Shown here one piece after another: positions 1-10,868 of a stretch of 64,000 nucleotides of DNA (its first letter is position 1; each line of letters begins with the position of its first letter). The stretch is taken from NCBI GenBank assembly GCA_032158125.1, contig JASKOT010000003.1, forward strand, positions 186,001 through 250,000, written 5' to 3'. Under the pieces are notes generated by a model. That model saw only the letters and a program-made list of their open reading frames with translations. It had not been told where the DNA came from and did no database searches. The stretch is from Papiliotrema nemorosa (Eukaryota > Basidiomycota > Tremellomycetes > Tremellales > Rhynchogastremaceae). The position numbers and the translations under genes were made by a program.

Positions 1-1495
1 TACCGCTTCTACATCGGACGATACCTACCTCGAATCACCTCACACCAGCGAGGAGATGCACATGACCACCAAACAGGAGATCAGCCCGGACGAGGTCAAA
101 GAGATCAGGAAAGGACTGCAAGTTCTACATCAGAGCAGGAGCATGCAAGGGATGCGACCGGTTCAACCTGTCAAAGAGGTGAAGAAGAGTGGGTTGAGGA
201 ATCGAGCCTTCTCCGCAAGCGAGACAAAGTGAGTCAGGCGACCCACTGTCATACTCAACGGATGAAACTGATGATGTAGCAATGTAGTCATGCCTCGACC
301 TGCGCCTTACAAGGCAAAACCTACCCAGATTGCACCAACATTGTCAACACGAAACTCGAGGCAGGAGGTACCCAAGTCCGGAGGGTTTTCAGCGTTTATA
401 CGCAAAATTACGGGCCGTTCGACGTCTCCGCCCAAGGCAAAGGTGGTGGTAAAGGAGGTCCCTGTGGTCGAGGCAAAGTCGACACCTGCTCCTCCACGAC
501 CGATCCCCAAATCCCGCACGGCTAGCACATCGAGCACGTCGGTTATTCCGACTGTCAAACCCATCTTGGCCAGCATCAATGTCGACTTGCCTCGCGATCG
601 ACTGGCTCCTGCCTCGGCACCAGCAGCACCGCAACCCGGAGCGATCTTAGCTGGACCCGTACCGCCTTGCCCGCCGAAGAGGGTCATGGAGGCGATGACG
701 GCGCTGCAAGAGGTTGACCCGTGTGAAGTTCCGCTCCCAGTGTCCCGACCCGCATCGCCCGAACTTCTTCCCGTCCTCACACGACAGAGCGAAACGAGCG
801 AAGATGTGCCATCTTTGTCTCGCTCTTCTTCTCGCAGCGGTGTAAGTCGAGCGGATAGCACGATTAGAAGGACCAAAGCGAGCGGCATCCTGAATGCCGA
901 GGAGATTGACGATGACGAGCGGGAAGAGTTGACAGAGGCAGACGAGGATGCAAGCGAGAGCGAAGACCTCGTTAGGGAATTGCAGCCTATCCGGATTCCG
1001 TCAGGTGGTCATCGGGGATACACGAATGAGCAACTCCACACTCCATCTTCGATCACTGGCGGGATCGAGGAGATCGTCACGCCGACCTCGATGGGTGGAT
1101 CACCACCTGGAATCCAAGGAATGCGACTGGCCGGAAGTAGTCCGCCTCACAAAGCTCCCGTTGGCACTGGTCTGCCGTCCTCGGAATTGGGTCGAAAGGG
1201 TAGTAAATGGCGCAAATCAATGATGGGTCTATCTGATGTGAGTACATCTTAGTCGATATACGATCCGAAAACTGACGGACAGACGTTGAATGGGAAATCA
1301 GCAACCAGAAAACAATCTATCAGAGCCGCTCCACCCACGTCGTACGACGCCTACCAGGCTCATCAGAGACGAATAGCCAACAATCGAGTCAGTTGCGCAC
1401 CGACTATTCACTCGCAAGCGTCCATCGCGGCAGAAGCGAGGGAGATCCGGGACAAGCAGGAAAGCGAGTTGACCGAGACTTTCTTCTTGTCGTAG
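1..1495 (+). CDS. Ser/Pro-rich hypothetical protein, 3' part of gene
   Basis: The gene is already open at base 1 (codons start at base 2), so the 5' end lies outside the window. Exons read 1-228, 280-1237 and 1283-1495; both introns are GT-AG (51 and 45 nt) and keep phase. The visible ~465 residues are mostly low complexity: Ser/Pro/Ala-rich with a basic patch, then an acidic stretch near the codons at 900-960 (EEIDDDEREE). The C-terminus is more ordered and may be the conserved part (YDAYQAHQRRIANNR ... REIRDKQESELTETFFLS, stop TAG at 1493). No catalytic motif, signal peptide or membrane segment is visible in this part. I do not recognise the family. ATGs at 56 and 62 are in frame but the frame is open upstream of them, so a start there is only possible, not favoured. 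Confidence 0.75.
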
Positions 1496-1814
1496 GGGGC
1501 GTCATTGGTATCGAGCGACAAAAGGACGGAAAGTAATGGAAATAAGGGCTGAAAGGGAGAATGGGATACCTCATCATTGGATACCCCGTGTCTTGGGTTT
1601 TGTCTGGACTTTGCGCATGCTGTCAATCATTGGGACATCGGTTCTTGTTGTCAATTGTTGTTTGTAACGAATAATACCGAATATCGAGTTGAAGAATGTA
1701 TAACATATGGCATGGCGCAAGGTAACATGGCTACACGATCCGGTCAACCGGCAACCTTGCGATTCAATTTCCGTCGTGTTCAGCGATAGTCTACACCTCT
1801 GACATGTCTCCACC

Positions 1815-3908
1815 ATGCTAGAAAGCATCAAGGCCATATCTACCCGACCTCGAATCATTCTCTTCCTCGCACTCTTCCTCACTACAGTCTACTTACTCGG
1901 CTCCCCATTCTACACCTCATTTCAGTCCGAATCTGCCTTTCGGAAATTCACCCATGATCCAACGTATATTCACCCCGCCGACTCACATCTCCATGCTCTC
2001 AACTCGAGCTCCAAGAGGATAGCCATCATTGGAGCGGGAGCGAGTGGCTCTTCAGCAGCTTGGTTTGTGGATAGAGCGGCGGGTGTGGTAGCGGATCGTC
2101 TGGGTGTAGACAAGCGGGAGTTGGTACAGGAGATTGTCGTTTTCGACAGGAACAACTATGTTGGTGGACGTGAGTGATCTATCCGCACAAACGCCCCGTT
2201 CTGGGATTGGCGATCAATCCTTCCGATGGGAAAAGAATGTAGGGTATGAAGGAGACAGACTGATGTGAAGGCACGACCACGGTTTATCCTCATGGAGATC
2301 AACGGTTGAATCCTGTGGAAGTAGGAGCCAGCGTGTTCGTCCAAGCCAATCGGCATCTGGTCAAAGCAGCCAAGGTTAGTCTCTCGATCACTCTCGAGTG
2401 GTCATTGATGCAGTAGCGCTTCGGCTTGAGAGCTGTAGATCCGGATTGGGGTAATGGTGGACTAGGTATCTGGGTTGGTCCCTCTTTTTTTCTTCATCCG
2501 AGGCAGACCAGCCCGTCAGCCGGTTTACGTGACTCGACACTTATGATCAGGACGGCCAGAGTATGCTTTATAGCACTAGCACTTCGAAATCGTGGTGGTC
2601 CAATTGGCTAGACACAGCCTCCGCCATCAAGCACTACGGCCCCCTCTCGCCTCTCCGGACCAAAAGAGCCGTCAACGCACTCCTGGGCAAATTCGCAAAT
2701 CTCTACAATCCTGTATGGCTATCGGAGCAAGGTTCCGCTTCGTCCATGGATGATTTTGCGGAGAGGGTAGGGCTGGGCAGAGAGTACATTACGAGAAAAG
2801 GGGAAGAATGGGCTTTGGGCGCGGTCAAAGTGGGTGTCAAGTGGATGAGTGAGATATGGGAGGGTAGCACGAGAGTCAATGTGCGTCCCGTCTGCGTTTG
2901 ATCCCTTCATCTGGCTCGTTTGGAGCGTCAGCTGCGGACTGCTGGAGAGGCTGGTGTTGATTGCAGTATGCGATGGATATGGACAAAATCCATGCGCTCG
3001 GGGCCGCAGTATCGATGGCTACTGGAGGGGCACAAAGCATACAAGGGGGAAATTGGCGGATCTTTGATGCAATGCTAGATGAGGCTAGAGTCACAAGGCG
3101 TCTAGGTTTCGAAGTGAGCTCATGTCGCCGCCATTGGGTTGATGAGGGAAGGCTGATGATATCAGGTGGTGGATATTGTCCCTCTACCTTATACCAACAA
3201 ATTCCGCGTCGACACCAACGACAGTGTGGATAATGGTGAATTTGACCAGATCTTCTATGCTGCACCCTGGTATACCAGTCCTCAAGATGACGGTATGCCG
3301 AATCTTCAACGAGCTATGCCTAAACCCTTCCCGTGAGTTATCGCTTCCGCCTTTTGACACTGGCTCATAGTAGTCGCACCGAATATGTCCACCTTCATGT
3401 CACACTCTTCACTACCACTCTGCGTTCCCCTTCACCCTCTTTCTTCAGCCTCCCACCAGGTACACAAGTCCCAACGACGATCCTCACTTCGTCCTACAAC
3501 TCTCGATCAAACCCCGATAAAGCTATACCCCCACCTCGATTCAATTCCATCTCATGGCACGGCGAAACATCCCCCGGTTCAGGAGAATACGTCGTCAAGG
3601 TTTTCTCCCTGTCAAGACTTACGGACCAGTTCATCTCTGAGCTCTTAGATGGCGAACCCCCCACATGGCTTTTCAGGAAAGAATGGATGTCTTATCCCTT
3701 GCTCAAACCGCTGTCCGAGTACCCCGAAGTCGAACCGATCAAAGGATTGCAGTACCTCGCCTCGATGGAACCTTGGGTATCTACCATGGAAACTCAAACC
3801 ATCTCGGCCAGAGAGGCAGTGGCGAGGGTGGTGGAAGAGTGGTGGGGATTGGGATATGGAGAATGTCAAGGTGGTGCAGACGCTTGGGACTGGTCTTGCG
3901 AGGAGTAA
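1815..3908 (+). CDS. prenylcysteine oxidase / farnesylcysteine lyase family
   Basis: FAD-dependent thioether oxidase that releases cysteine and a prenyl aldehyde from prenylcysteines left by turnover of prenylated proteins; the animal enzyme is lysosomal, so vacuolar/secretory location is inferred. Seven exons: 1815-2169, 2271-2374, 2417-2473, 2551-2880, 2967-3113, 3166-3332, 3371-3908, giving 565 aa with all phases consistent. An N-terminal hydrophobic signal/anchor (IILFLALFLTTVYLLG) is followed by the Rossmann FAD motif IIGAGASGSSAAWF and by YVGGRTTTVYPH across intron 1, both typical of the family. The C-terminal lyase part carries EYVHLHVTLF. ATG at 1815 is the first in frame, just before the hydrophobic segment. 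It is convergent with the Nudix gene, 149 bp apart. Confidence 0.9.
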
Positions 3909-4057
3909 TATTGAGAGCGCGCCCATTGTATTGTATTGTGATGACAGTCCCTTGATCCATCCGCAGGGTCGACGATGGACGTAACGAATATGCATGTCGT
4001 ATATGTTTTCCGTTCAGTCGTCAAAATCTATTCACCGCCCTGACCCCGATTGTGACG

Positions 4058-5945
4058 TTACAATTCTCCTGCGTTGACATACTTGTACAAGAACCAGGCT
4101 AGTCCTGCCATACCGATTCCAGCCCCTATAGCTCGTAGTATAATAGCAACTACCAGAGCATGTCGTACTGCCGAGTAAAAAGTCGACAAAGCAGCTCCGG
4201 ACCAGTTCATTCTGTACCATCAGCATTGCTCATGAGGCAAGAGGCGGTCACTCACCGTCGATCGGCCGCTCTGTCTGGTCCTCGTAATGATGCTTCCCAT
4301 CCTTCTACGACTCTTCTGTATTTTCTCCCGAAAACCCTGGCGAGTCAGATTTTGCGTAAACGCAGTGAGGGGGGAGGCAACTGACCAGATCCAAAAGTTG
4401 ACGTCGGGATATGAAAATCTCGGGAAAACAGCCCTGCCCATAAGCAAGATTCATGTTGGGACACAGCTACACTCACGTCACTCCAGGACCCACGCCTCTC
4501 CTCCTCCTCCCCTTCATACCCTTTACCTCGACTCTCTGACCCAGCGTCGCCCCTCTATGCAGTCCGGCTCCACTCTGCCCGACTTCGCTTCTTGGTGTAT
4601 CCATCGTCTTTTGCCCATTCTGTGACATCTGGTCATCCCTATCGATTTTTTTCGTTTCAAGCTCTTTCCTTGCTGCGTCCCAATGGTCATCAAAGGATGA
4701 AGTGACAGTGACGGGCGTCTTGGGACCGTAAAGACGCGTTGGAGAGTCAGCTCTAGGCGACGGGCGCACCAGAGGCGTTGGTCTTTCTGCCGGTAAATGC
4801 GCCAACATGTCCCTACCGATGAGTTCTGACTGGGACGGCGAGGTGTCAAAGCTTACAATGTCATTCCCAGGCTCAAGCCCCACAGTCTCAATACTCTCTT
4901 CCCTCTCGCCGCATCGTACCAGCTCCCACTGCCTCCTTCTGGTGGTTCGACGAACTCAGAGTTCATATCGAACCCTTCTGCCGTGTAATCTGGTTCATCG
5001 GGTAGCAAGACGCAACCGAATCTAACATGTAAGCGAATTGACTACGACTATCAATGACTGCGACTCACTGCATTTTCCCCACCAAACCTCTCAGAGCCCA
5101 TCTGACAAATTTATTCCTGGGTGAAAGTCGGGTCGAGATGTCAATCTCAATCTTTGACCATGCATCCGCTGCAAAAGGCGGAGTCAAGGCGGAAAGCGGT
5201 ATCCAATGCACAGATGAAACCTCTGTTGGCTGTAGCTCGGGTTCCGGGCTGAAAGGTGAGGTTTGTAAGAAGACTGACCGTCAGTTTCCTATGACTTACG
5301 AGACGTAAGGAAGTGCAGCTTACCAAATGGCGAGAGGATCATGAGCAACCTCTTGCCTAGACTTGTCGTTATTTCCCTCTCGTCCAGTCTTCCCACTTGG
5401 ACAAACTCCCTCTCTGCTAGATCCACCCCAATCTCTTCCCATGTTTCCCTCAGGGCGGTATACAATGCACTTTCATCCGACGCTTCGTGTCTGCCTCCCG
5501 GGAAAGCTATATGGGAAGACCAACGATGTGTACTCCCGTTAGACGAGGAGGAAGTGGATTGTGATCGACGGATGAAGAGCAGTTCAGGTGTTGTATTGGG
5601 ATGATTCACCCATGCTACCCCTCAGCTTTTTTCAAATCATCACAGAAGAGAGTACCCACGGACACGGAAGAAATCTTCTATACCGTACCCTATCCCAAAC
5701 TGATCTTCGGGTACCACTTCCCCCTTGAACCCTTCAGGCACTCTTCCCTCGAACGCAATCTCGGGTGGGGGCCTCATACGTATTATAAGGGCCACTGATG
5801 CTCTTCTAGGTTGAGTAGGGGGTGACTGGATGAGACGAGGGGGAGTGAGACGGAGAGAGTTGAGTAGGGCATGGACATCATCGGCTGGTGTGGGAATATC
5901 TGGAGTCAGTGATATGCTGAGAGCGAAGGGATGCTTACCCGACAT
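4058..5945 (-). CDS. Nudix hydrolase (CoA-pyrophosphatase-like) with C-terminal membrane tail
   Basis: Predicted to hydrolyse a nucleoside diphosphate linked to another moiety, by analogy with Pcd1/NUDT7 a CoA-type pyrophosphate. Exons (coding order): 5945-5939, 5884-5660, 5614-5324, 5273-5069, 5021-4857, 4812-4477, 4433-4386, 4336-4256, 4211-4058; 503 aa. The Nudix box (~117-140) reads FPGGRHEASDESALYTALRE followed by TWEEIG; upstream WVNHPNTTPELLFIRR and downstream SPFVFLQTSPFSPEPEL fit the Pcd1 pattern, as does LWGLSLGMTLDMLAHL. Unusually, after a basic linker there is a conserved-looking PDVNFWIWVFGRKYRR segment and a final hydrophobic helix (VVAIILRAIGAGIGMAGLAW), suggesting membrane anchoring, perhaps peroxisomal. 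The first intron (5885-5938, 54 nt) has good donor, branch and acceptor but is in frame, so an 18-residue longer product from unspliced RNA is possible. Confidence 0.85.
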
Positions 5946-5977
5946 GGTGGAAGTCGGACACCGTCTATTGAATAGAT

Positions 5978-6544
5978 TTAGGCGTGATATGTATAAACCT
6001 GCTCGATGTGGTCCGAGCGTAGAAGGAGTCGGAAGAGGTTGTCACCACTAGCCAACGGTCGTGTGAGCCATGCGTTGATCCACGGGGTCTCCTTTCTTCG
6101 CGGCCACTTGAGACTGGTGAGAGGTCGAACGACGATCTTCTCTAGCTGCTCTTGGGTCGTGTTCGATCTAGACTAAGCTAAGGGGTGAGTACAAGCGATA
6201 TGATCTCAATGTCGGCAGAAAGCCATGTTCTCGTCGTCGCCCCCTTCCTCTTTCCCCAAAGTTATCTCTCCCACCGGCAAAACTGAATCCCGAGCGACAA
6301 GCAGGCACATGAGAAACGTAATGATCGGCCATCGCCGGGGAATGCGGCAGTACCAGCTGATACCGACGTGGCATTAGGTGATACTATCGCTACCACAGCT
6401 CACAGCCAAAATCTCCTGTCGCTCTTCTCGACGACACCTATCCTCCATCCACCACATACTCGACTTCCTCTACTCCATAGTCACCTCGTAAGTCCCCTCT
6501 CTCTCAATCTCCTCGCCCAGGGACGAAGAAACCATTTTCGCCAT
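5978..6544 (-). CDS. small spliced orphan gene (~121 aa)
   Basis: No long ORF exists here, but a four-exon model keeps phase throughout: 6544-6485, 6437-6404, 6356-6275, 6167-5978. Introns are GT-AG of 47, 47 and 107 nt; intron 2 has a strong CTAAT branch-like site. The last exon is the best supported: 63 codons with the codon usage of neighbouring genes and peptide segments such as EQLEKIVVRPLTSLKWPRRK and NLFRLLLRSDHIEQVYTYHA before TAA. The N-terminal exons (start MAKMVSSSLGEEIEREGTYE) are less certain. I do not recognise the family and see no signal peptide. The stop lies only 32 bp from the Nudix start codon on the same strand, which is very tight; a joined transcript was tested by eye and no in-frame splice was found. 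Confidence 0.45.
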
Positions 6545-6986
6545 TGTGCGCCCAGCCGGGAAGAGAATCAAAATGATTCTTCTCCAGATTTACGCTCCTG
6601 CTTCGTCATAAGACCGTCTTGGGCTTCGCGTCGCAAGGGGCTTTATCGTCGGTCGATGAAGGGTCTTAGATCATAGTTACACTGAGGGCACCACTAGTTG
6701 AATCATCCATACTTTAGAGTTTGGGCTGATCACAGGTATCGAACTTTTTGTTATCCACAGTCTCCCGTTGGGTGGGTCGATGATTGGTAGAAACAGCTCG
6801 GCATGCATTCGTCGTGTCATTCCAGCTTTTGAACCAATAACATTACACACAAGCTTACATTGTCAGATCAGCTTACATAGAGATTATCAAGCAGTGTGGC
6901 ATGGTCGCTCATTATCACAATCATCCACTTCATCCTCTTCCCTCACCCCACCGTCTCATTATGTGTCTCCCTGCGCGCATCCTCTC

Positions 6987-8033
6987 TCACTCATTCTTGG
7001 ATGCCCTGCGGAAATCTCTGATCCTACGTCCGACCTTGTTCTTGACCCGCTTAGCCAACTCCGGTTTGACTATTCCCATCAGGTCCTCTCACCTCACACT
7101 GTTCACTCACAGTGGAAGACTTCAAACATTAGTTCCAGATGAACAAAGAAAGGCGCAGTGACCAGCGCTATTGTCAGCTCTACATCTTCTCCATGCGTAT
7201 ATCGGTGTGGAGATATTACCTTGAACGAGATTATCTTTGAGGGCAGGAGCACGTCTCTCAAACACTCCATGTCCTATAAACTGGCCGATCCACGCGGAGG
7301 CGAAAATAATCCATGCCAACGGGACGGCTGTCCTGTGTAGAGCGGAAGAGTAAGGTGCCCAGGTGGGTGGGAAGTGGTAGGTGTAGGTTGCTGTTAGGTA
7401 CATAATCACAGACCATGGTAAGAAGGTCGCCTAGATATCAATCAACCACTTCACCCTGACCTTCCACTGTGCACTGAATGCCGAATGGGGTCCATGTAGG
7501 CCCACGACGGGACTGTGAATAGGGACAGGACTTACCCCTGCTACCAGGTCTAGAGCGATATACCATAGCTGGTAGAATGTCACCAAGACCAAAGCGGCAT
7601 TGAGTTGATATGCAAATCCCGGATAGACGACATGGACTAAAGAGTCGGACACTGCAAAGCGAGAGACCAATACCAATGTGGACCTACAAGCGTCAGCTTG
7701 ATTCTTGAACATTCTATCGGGTCTCAATGCGGGTCTCAATGAGTGTACGTCCGCAGTGATCTCAGGGACAGAACGATATCGCGAAAGAGGGCGGAAGACT
7801 TACCAAGAGATCAGTGGGATGCAGATGAAATGGATGAGCTTATTCCCAAACGTCGAGTGATACGACCCATAGAAAGAAAGCTATTCTAAGCCAGCATATC
7901 ACTGCGAGAGATGTGCTGTACATACCTCATTCTCTAGATCAAGCCATGATGTGGAATCTTCCGGTCCGTTTGGGTGGTCCAGGTCGATTTCTTCGGCGGG
8001 ACCTTGTGATCTCGTCTTTCGCGGTGTTGCCAT
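6987..8033 (-). CDS. Mpo1-like 2-hydroxy fatty acid dioxygenase (DUF962)
   Basis: Homologue of yeast Mpo1 (YGL010w), an Fe(II)-dependent ER enzyme that shortens 2-hydroxy fatty acids during phytosphingosine breakdown; function here is by family. Exons: 8033-7926, 7880-7804, 7683-7536, 7430-7220, 7167-7111, 7069-6987; 227 aa, all GT-AG and in phase. Hallmarks are FYGSYHSTFGNKLIHFICIP near residues 38-57, several hydrophobic segments (FAYQLNAALVLVTFYQLWYI), the conserved WIGQFIGHGVFERRAPAL with its histidine, and APFFVHLELMFEVF near the end. The C-terminal tail is basic and likely cytosolic. The N-terminal exon is hydrophilic. The start is the first ATG in frame. Confidence 0.9.
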
Positions 8034-8612
8034 TGTTGATAGATGCTGTGATATTATATTGAGTCCTGTGTAGCGGAGGATGTAGCAGATTGTTTAGCTA
8101 GCGTCCTCTGAAAATGAGGAAAGATGAGGGGAATCGGGGTCGAGTCGAGGATGCAAGTCATTCGGTAAGCTGGGTGAACGACGTAACCGGCTGCATATCG
8201 GCCTCTGGCTCTGACCCCCACCCTTCACGCATCGGTCCCAAATCTGCAATATCCCACCATGTCCGTCAATGAACTGTGTACATGATCACATTGCATAGGT
8301 AGATTGTACAAAGTATGATGCATATGAATAGGTAAATCCGCGTTTGCAGGGGACACCTGAAACCCGTAATCCGAGCTGATCTGTACAACTGAACTGATAT
8401 CATGCCGCTTGTATAGAGTCGTGGGGTGTAAAGTGCCGGTTGCTGTTGTTTGGTACAATATTTGTACATGCTGAGATCCTTGTTGAAATTGTCGAACTCG
8501 CTGCGTGTATTCTGCTGAATGCCGTATATACAGTCGATCCTAGGTTTTGCACAACATCCAGGGGTATGTCGTATTTTATTCTGATATTTGCGCCGAATCG
8601 AGATGGATCGAA
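8034..8612. other. intergenic, upstream of the Mpo1-like gene
   Basis: 579 bp between the Mpo1-like start and the stop of the Ecl1-like gene, both on the minus strand. It should hold the Mpo1-like promoter and the Ecl1-like 3' UTR. AT-richer than its surroundings (8280-8480). No coding or RNA gene seen. Confidence 0.5.
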
Positions 8613-10868
8613 TCACCTCCTTCGACCTGCACCTCTACTCCCACTCCGTTCACCCAGTACTCTCATCCCACCTTCACTCAGCCTCCTTCCTGCCATGGAA
8701 GGCCGTTCAAGATCACTCTCCCTGCGATGTCGGTCGGGCAGATCCTGAGCCAAGACTTTGCCTCGTCGGCTCCTTCCCCTCCTTTCGTCATTTCCTTCTT
8801 CCTCGTCCTCGTCACTCGCATCGGCATCATAAGAGAATTTGCGACCATGTCGACGAGGAGAGCTGGTCGATCGAGACCTCGAGCCTGAACGGGAGCGGTG
8901 ACGCGAAGGGGTTCTCCCCTCGCGCTGGATTATTTTGTCCTTTTGCGCTTGGATGGCTGCTTCGTTCAAAGGTAGAACAATGTCCATCGGCAAGCTCCGG
9001 ACCATTTCTTTAGGCGCAACGACTTCCTCCTGTTGCTCTACTCGTGCCGCCGGGAGAGGGTTCGAAGGAGACGCGCGGGCTGGATAATCTTCTTCCGTCT
9101 CCTCCGGGATGGGAGCAGGCGTGGCCACTCCAGACGGGTGCTTCTTGTCCCCATGTGCTGAAGAGGGCGCATAAGGGGCAATGACGGATGAGATGGAGAA
9201 TGGCGAGAAGGAACGTATGTATGTGGACAAATTCCAGATAGCCGTGGCTGTCGTGGTGATGGGTCGAAGGGGCAATGGCGCTTGCTTCGCTGCCGGCGGC
9301 TTGAGAAGTTTCGGCGGAGCCGGCACAGATCGACGGACATACGAAGCTGTAGAATGAGCATCGTCGGTAGCGATCTCGGCGTGATCGAATGTCCCGTTGA
9401 CCGAGGGTTCGATGGCTTCGGAGAACGAAATGGTCGACAGCGTCGGAGTCGCTCCACCATCATGGTATGGCACATCGGAATCGTTTGGATTCGATGAAGC
9501 GATGGGTATACCGGCAGAAAAGGTGGTGACTTGGACAGTAGAAACGTAGGGTGACGCAGCGGCACTCGGACCTCCCAAGGTATTGTTAGTATCGCTAGGG
9601 GGTAAAAGAGGCGGGTGAGGTGTGATGGTATTGGCCAAAGCCTTGACAATTGGTCCGACGCCGAATCCTCCTATCCCTAGACCCGCTAGAGCAGAGGTGA
9701 TTCCACCTTTCGGCGTTGTTCCCGCTCGATCCTCCGGAAGCGGGGTGTCATCATCCAAAGGGGTGAAGGAAGGTAGACCTTCTGCCCGACGCGTCCTAGA
9801 TCGACCTCTTTCCAACTCGTCACCTTCTTCGCTAGTTTCACCATTGCTTGGTCGCCAGCCAACCGCTTTCGCCCAGGAGATGATATCTTCTCGGCTGCGT
9901 GAGGAGGCAGACGAAGCGACAAGCTGCGCAACAGGTGACTGCGAGTGCTTGCGCCCGTTGAAATTGGGTCGTTCCAATAACAAAGGCGAAGTTTGGCTCG
10001 AGGGAGTCGGGCGAGACGATCTAGACTTGGTTGATCGTCGCGAAAGCGGCACCGAGGAAGGAACGGTCGAGGTGAGAGCAGCGACAGAGTGTCCGACCGA
10101 CAGAAGGTTCAAGCCGGGCGATACCAGATCACCCTCACCTTCCGACTCTGACGTCGAGCAAAAGACAGACTCGGGGTCCAACGGCGTGTTGGCACCTCCT
10201 GTCGACTTGCTCTGTCGTAGCATAGCTGTCCGAGCATCCGGAGCACGTAGAGTCCCGGTGGGACCTTCCTTTACAGGTGTGTTCATAGCGGGTGTAGAGG
10301 TCAGGGAAACACCCATTGCCTTTCGGACGAAGGGTAGAGCCATTACCGAAGATTGTCTCGAGTTGCGTCTTTCGGCGATGGAAATGGGTGGAGGAGGAGA
10401 AGACTGTGTCGCCGGGAAGGAGAATGCCCTTCGATCTCGAGGAAGCATTCGGGTGTTGACTGATCTTTGTCCGGTAGAGGATGTAGCAGTCGTGGACGGC
10501 TTCGATAAGGGGGTGACTGGTGGTCGGGTGGATGAGGGTTCCGCAAGAGGGACTCGCTCGACCGGGGACAATGCCCGAGGGGTGACTAAGGGGGCTGGTC
10601 CAGCGGTCGAGGTCCTCCTCTTTGCCGCGGTGGCAGGAGTTGTGAGTTCACCAAACGAAGGAGGTATAGGCGCAGTGATCGGTGTCGAGCTGAAACTTGG
10701 ACCTGAAGCTTGATGATCCTGCGCTTGATCCTGCGCTCGACACTCGTCGGAGCAATATGGGTTACGTGAGTCATTCTGACAATGAGCACGCGCTTTTCCG
10801 TCTGTGAGGAGACTTACAGTCCGCTTGGAACAAGTGAGACACCACGCAACGTCGAGATCCATGTCCAT
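8613..10868 (-). CDS. Ecl1-type life-span regulatory factor, long Ser-rich form
   Basis: The N-terminus carries the zinc-binding signature of the Ecl1 family: after removal of a 42-nt intron (10,817-10,776; GTAAGT...CAG) the protein reads WCLTCSKRTNDSRNPYCSDE then CRAQDQ, i.e. CxxC...CxxxC. Without splicing, 14 extra residues would split the finger, so splicing is favoured (exons 10,868-10,818 and 10,775-8613; 737 aa, else 751). S. pombe Ecl1 proteins are short and extend chronological lifespan under nutrient stress; this one adds more than 650 disordered residues rich in Ser, Pro and Thr, and ends with an RS-rich basic tail (RHRSRSGSRSRSTSS) next to an acidic patch (DADASDEDEEEGNDE). Nuclear role is inferred. 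The large opposite-strand ORF at 9622-10,713 is a shadow. Confidence 0.8.
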   Translation of the reverse strand: MDMDLDVAWCLTCSKRTVSLLTDGKARAHCQNDSRNPYCSDECRAQDQAQDHQASGPSFSSTPITAPIPPSFGELTTPATAAKRRTSTAGPAPLVTPRALSPVERVPLAEPSSTRPPVTPLSKPSTTATSSTGQRSVNTRMLPRDRRAFSFPATQSSPPPPISIAERRNSRQSSVMALPFVRKAMGVSLTSTPAMNTPVKEGPTGTLRAPDARTAMLRQSKSTGGANTPLDPESVFCSTSESEGEGDLVSPGLNLLSVGHSVAALTSTVPSSVPLSRRSTKSRSSRPTPSSQTSPLLLERPNFNGRKHSQSPVAQLVASSASSRSREDIISWAKAVGWRPSNGETSEEGDELERGRSRTRRAEGLPSFTPLDDDTPLPEDRAGTTPKGGITSALAGLGIGGFGVGPIVKALANTITPHPPLLPPSDTNNTLGGPSAAASPYVSTVQVTTFSAGIPIASSNPNDSDVPYHDGGATPTLSTISFSEAIEPSVNGTFDHAEIATDDAHSTASYVRRSVPAPPKLLKPPAAKQAPLPLRPITTTATAIWNLSTYIRSFSPFSISSVIAPYAPSSAHGDKKHPSGVATPAPIPEETEEDYPARASPSNPLPAARVEQQEEVVAPKEMVRSLPMDIVLPLNEAAIQAQKDKIIQREGRTPSRHRSRSGSRSRSTSSPRRHGRKFSYDADASDEDEEEGNDERRGRSRRGKVLAQDLPDRHRRESDLERPSMAGRRLSEGGMRVLGERSGSRGAGRRR

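Noticed and set aside
9622..10713. 363-codon plus-strand open frame
   Set aside because: It is the antisense shadow of the Ecl1-like gene; the composition mirrors its Ser-rich coding strand and no motif is present.
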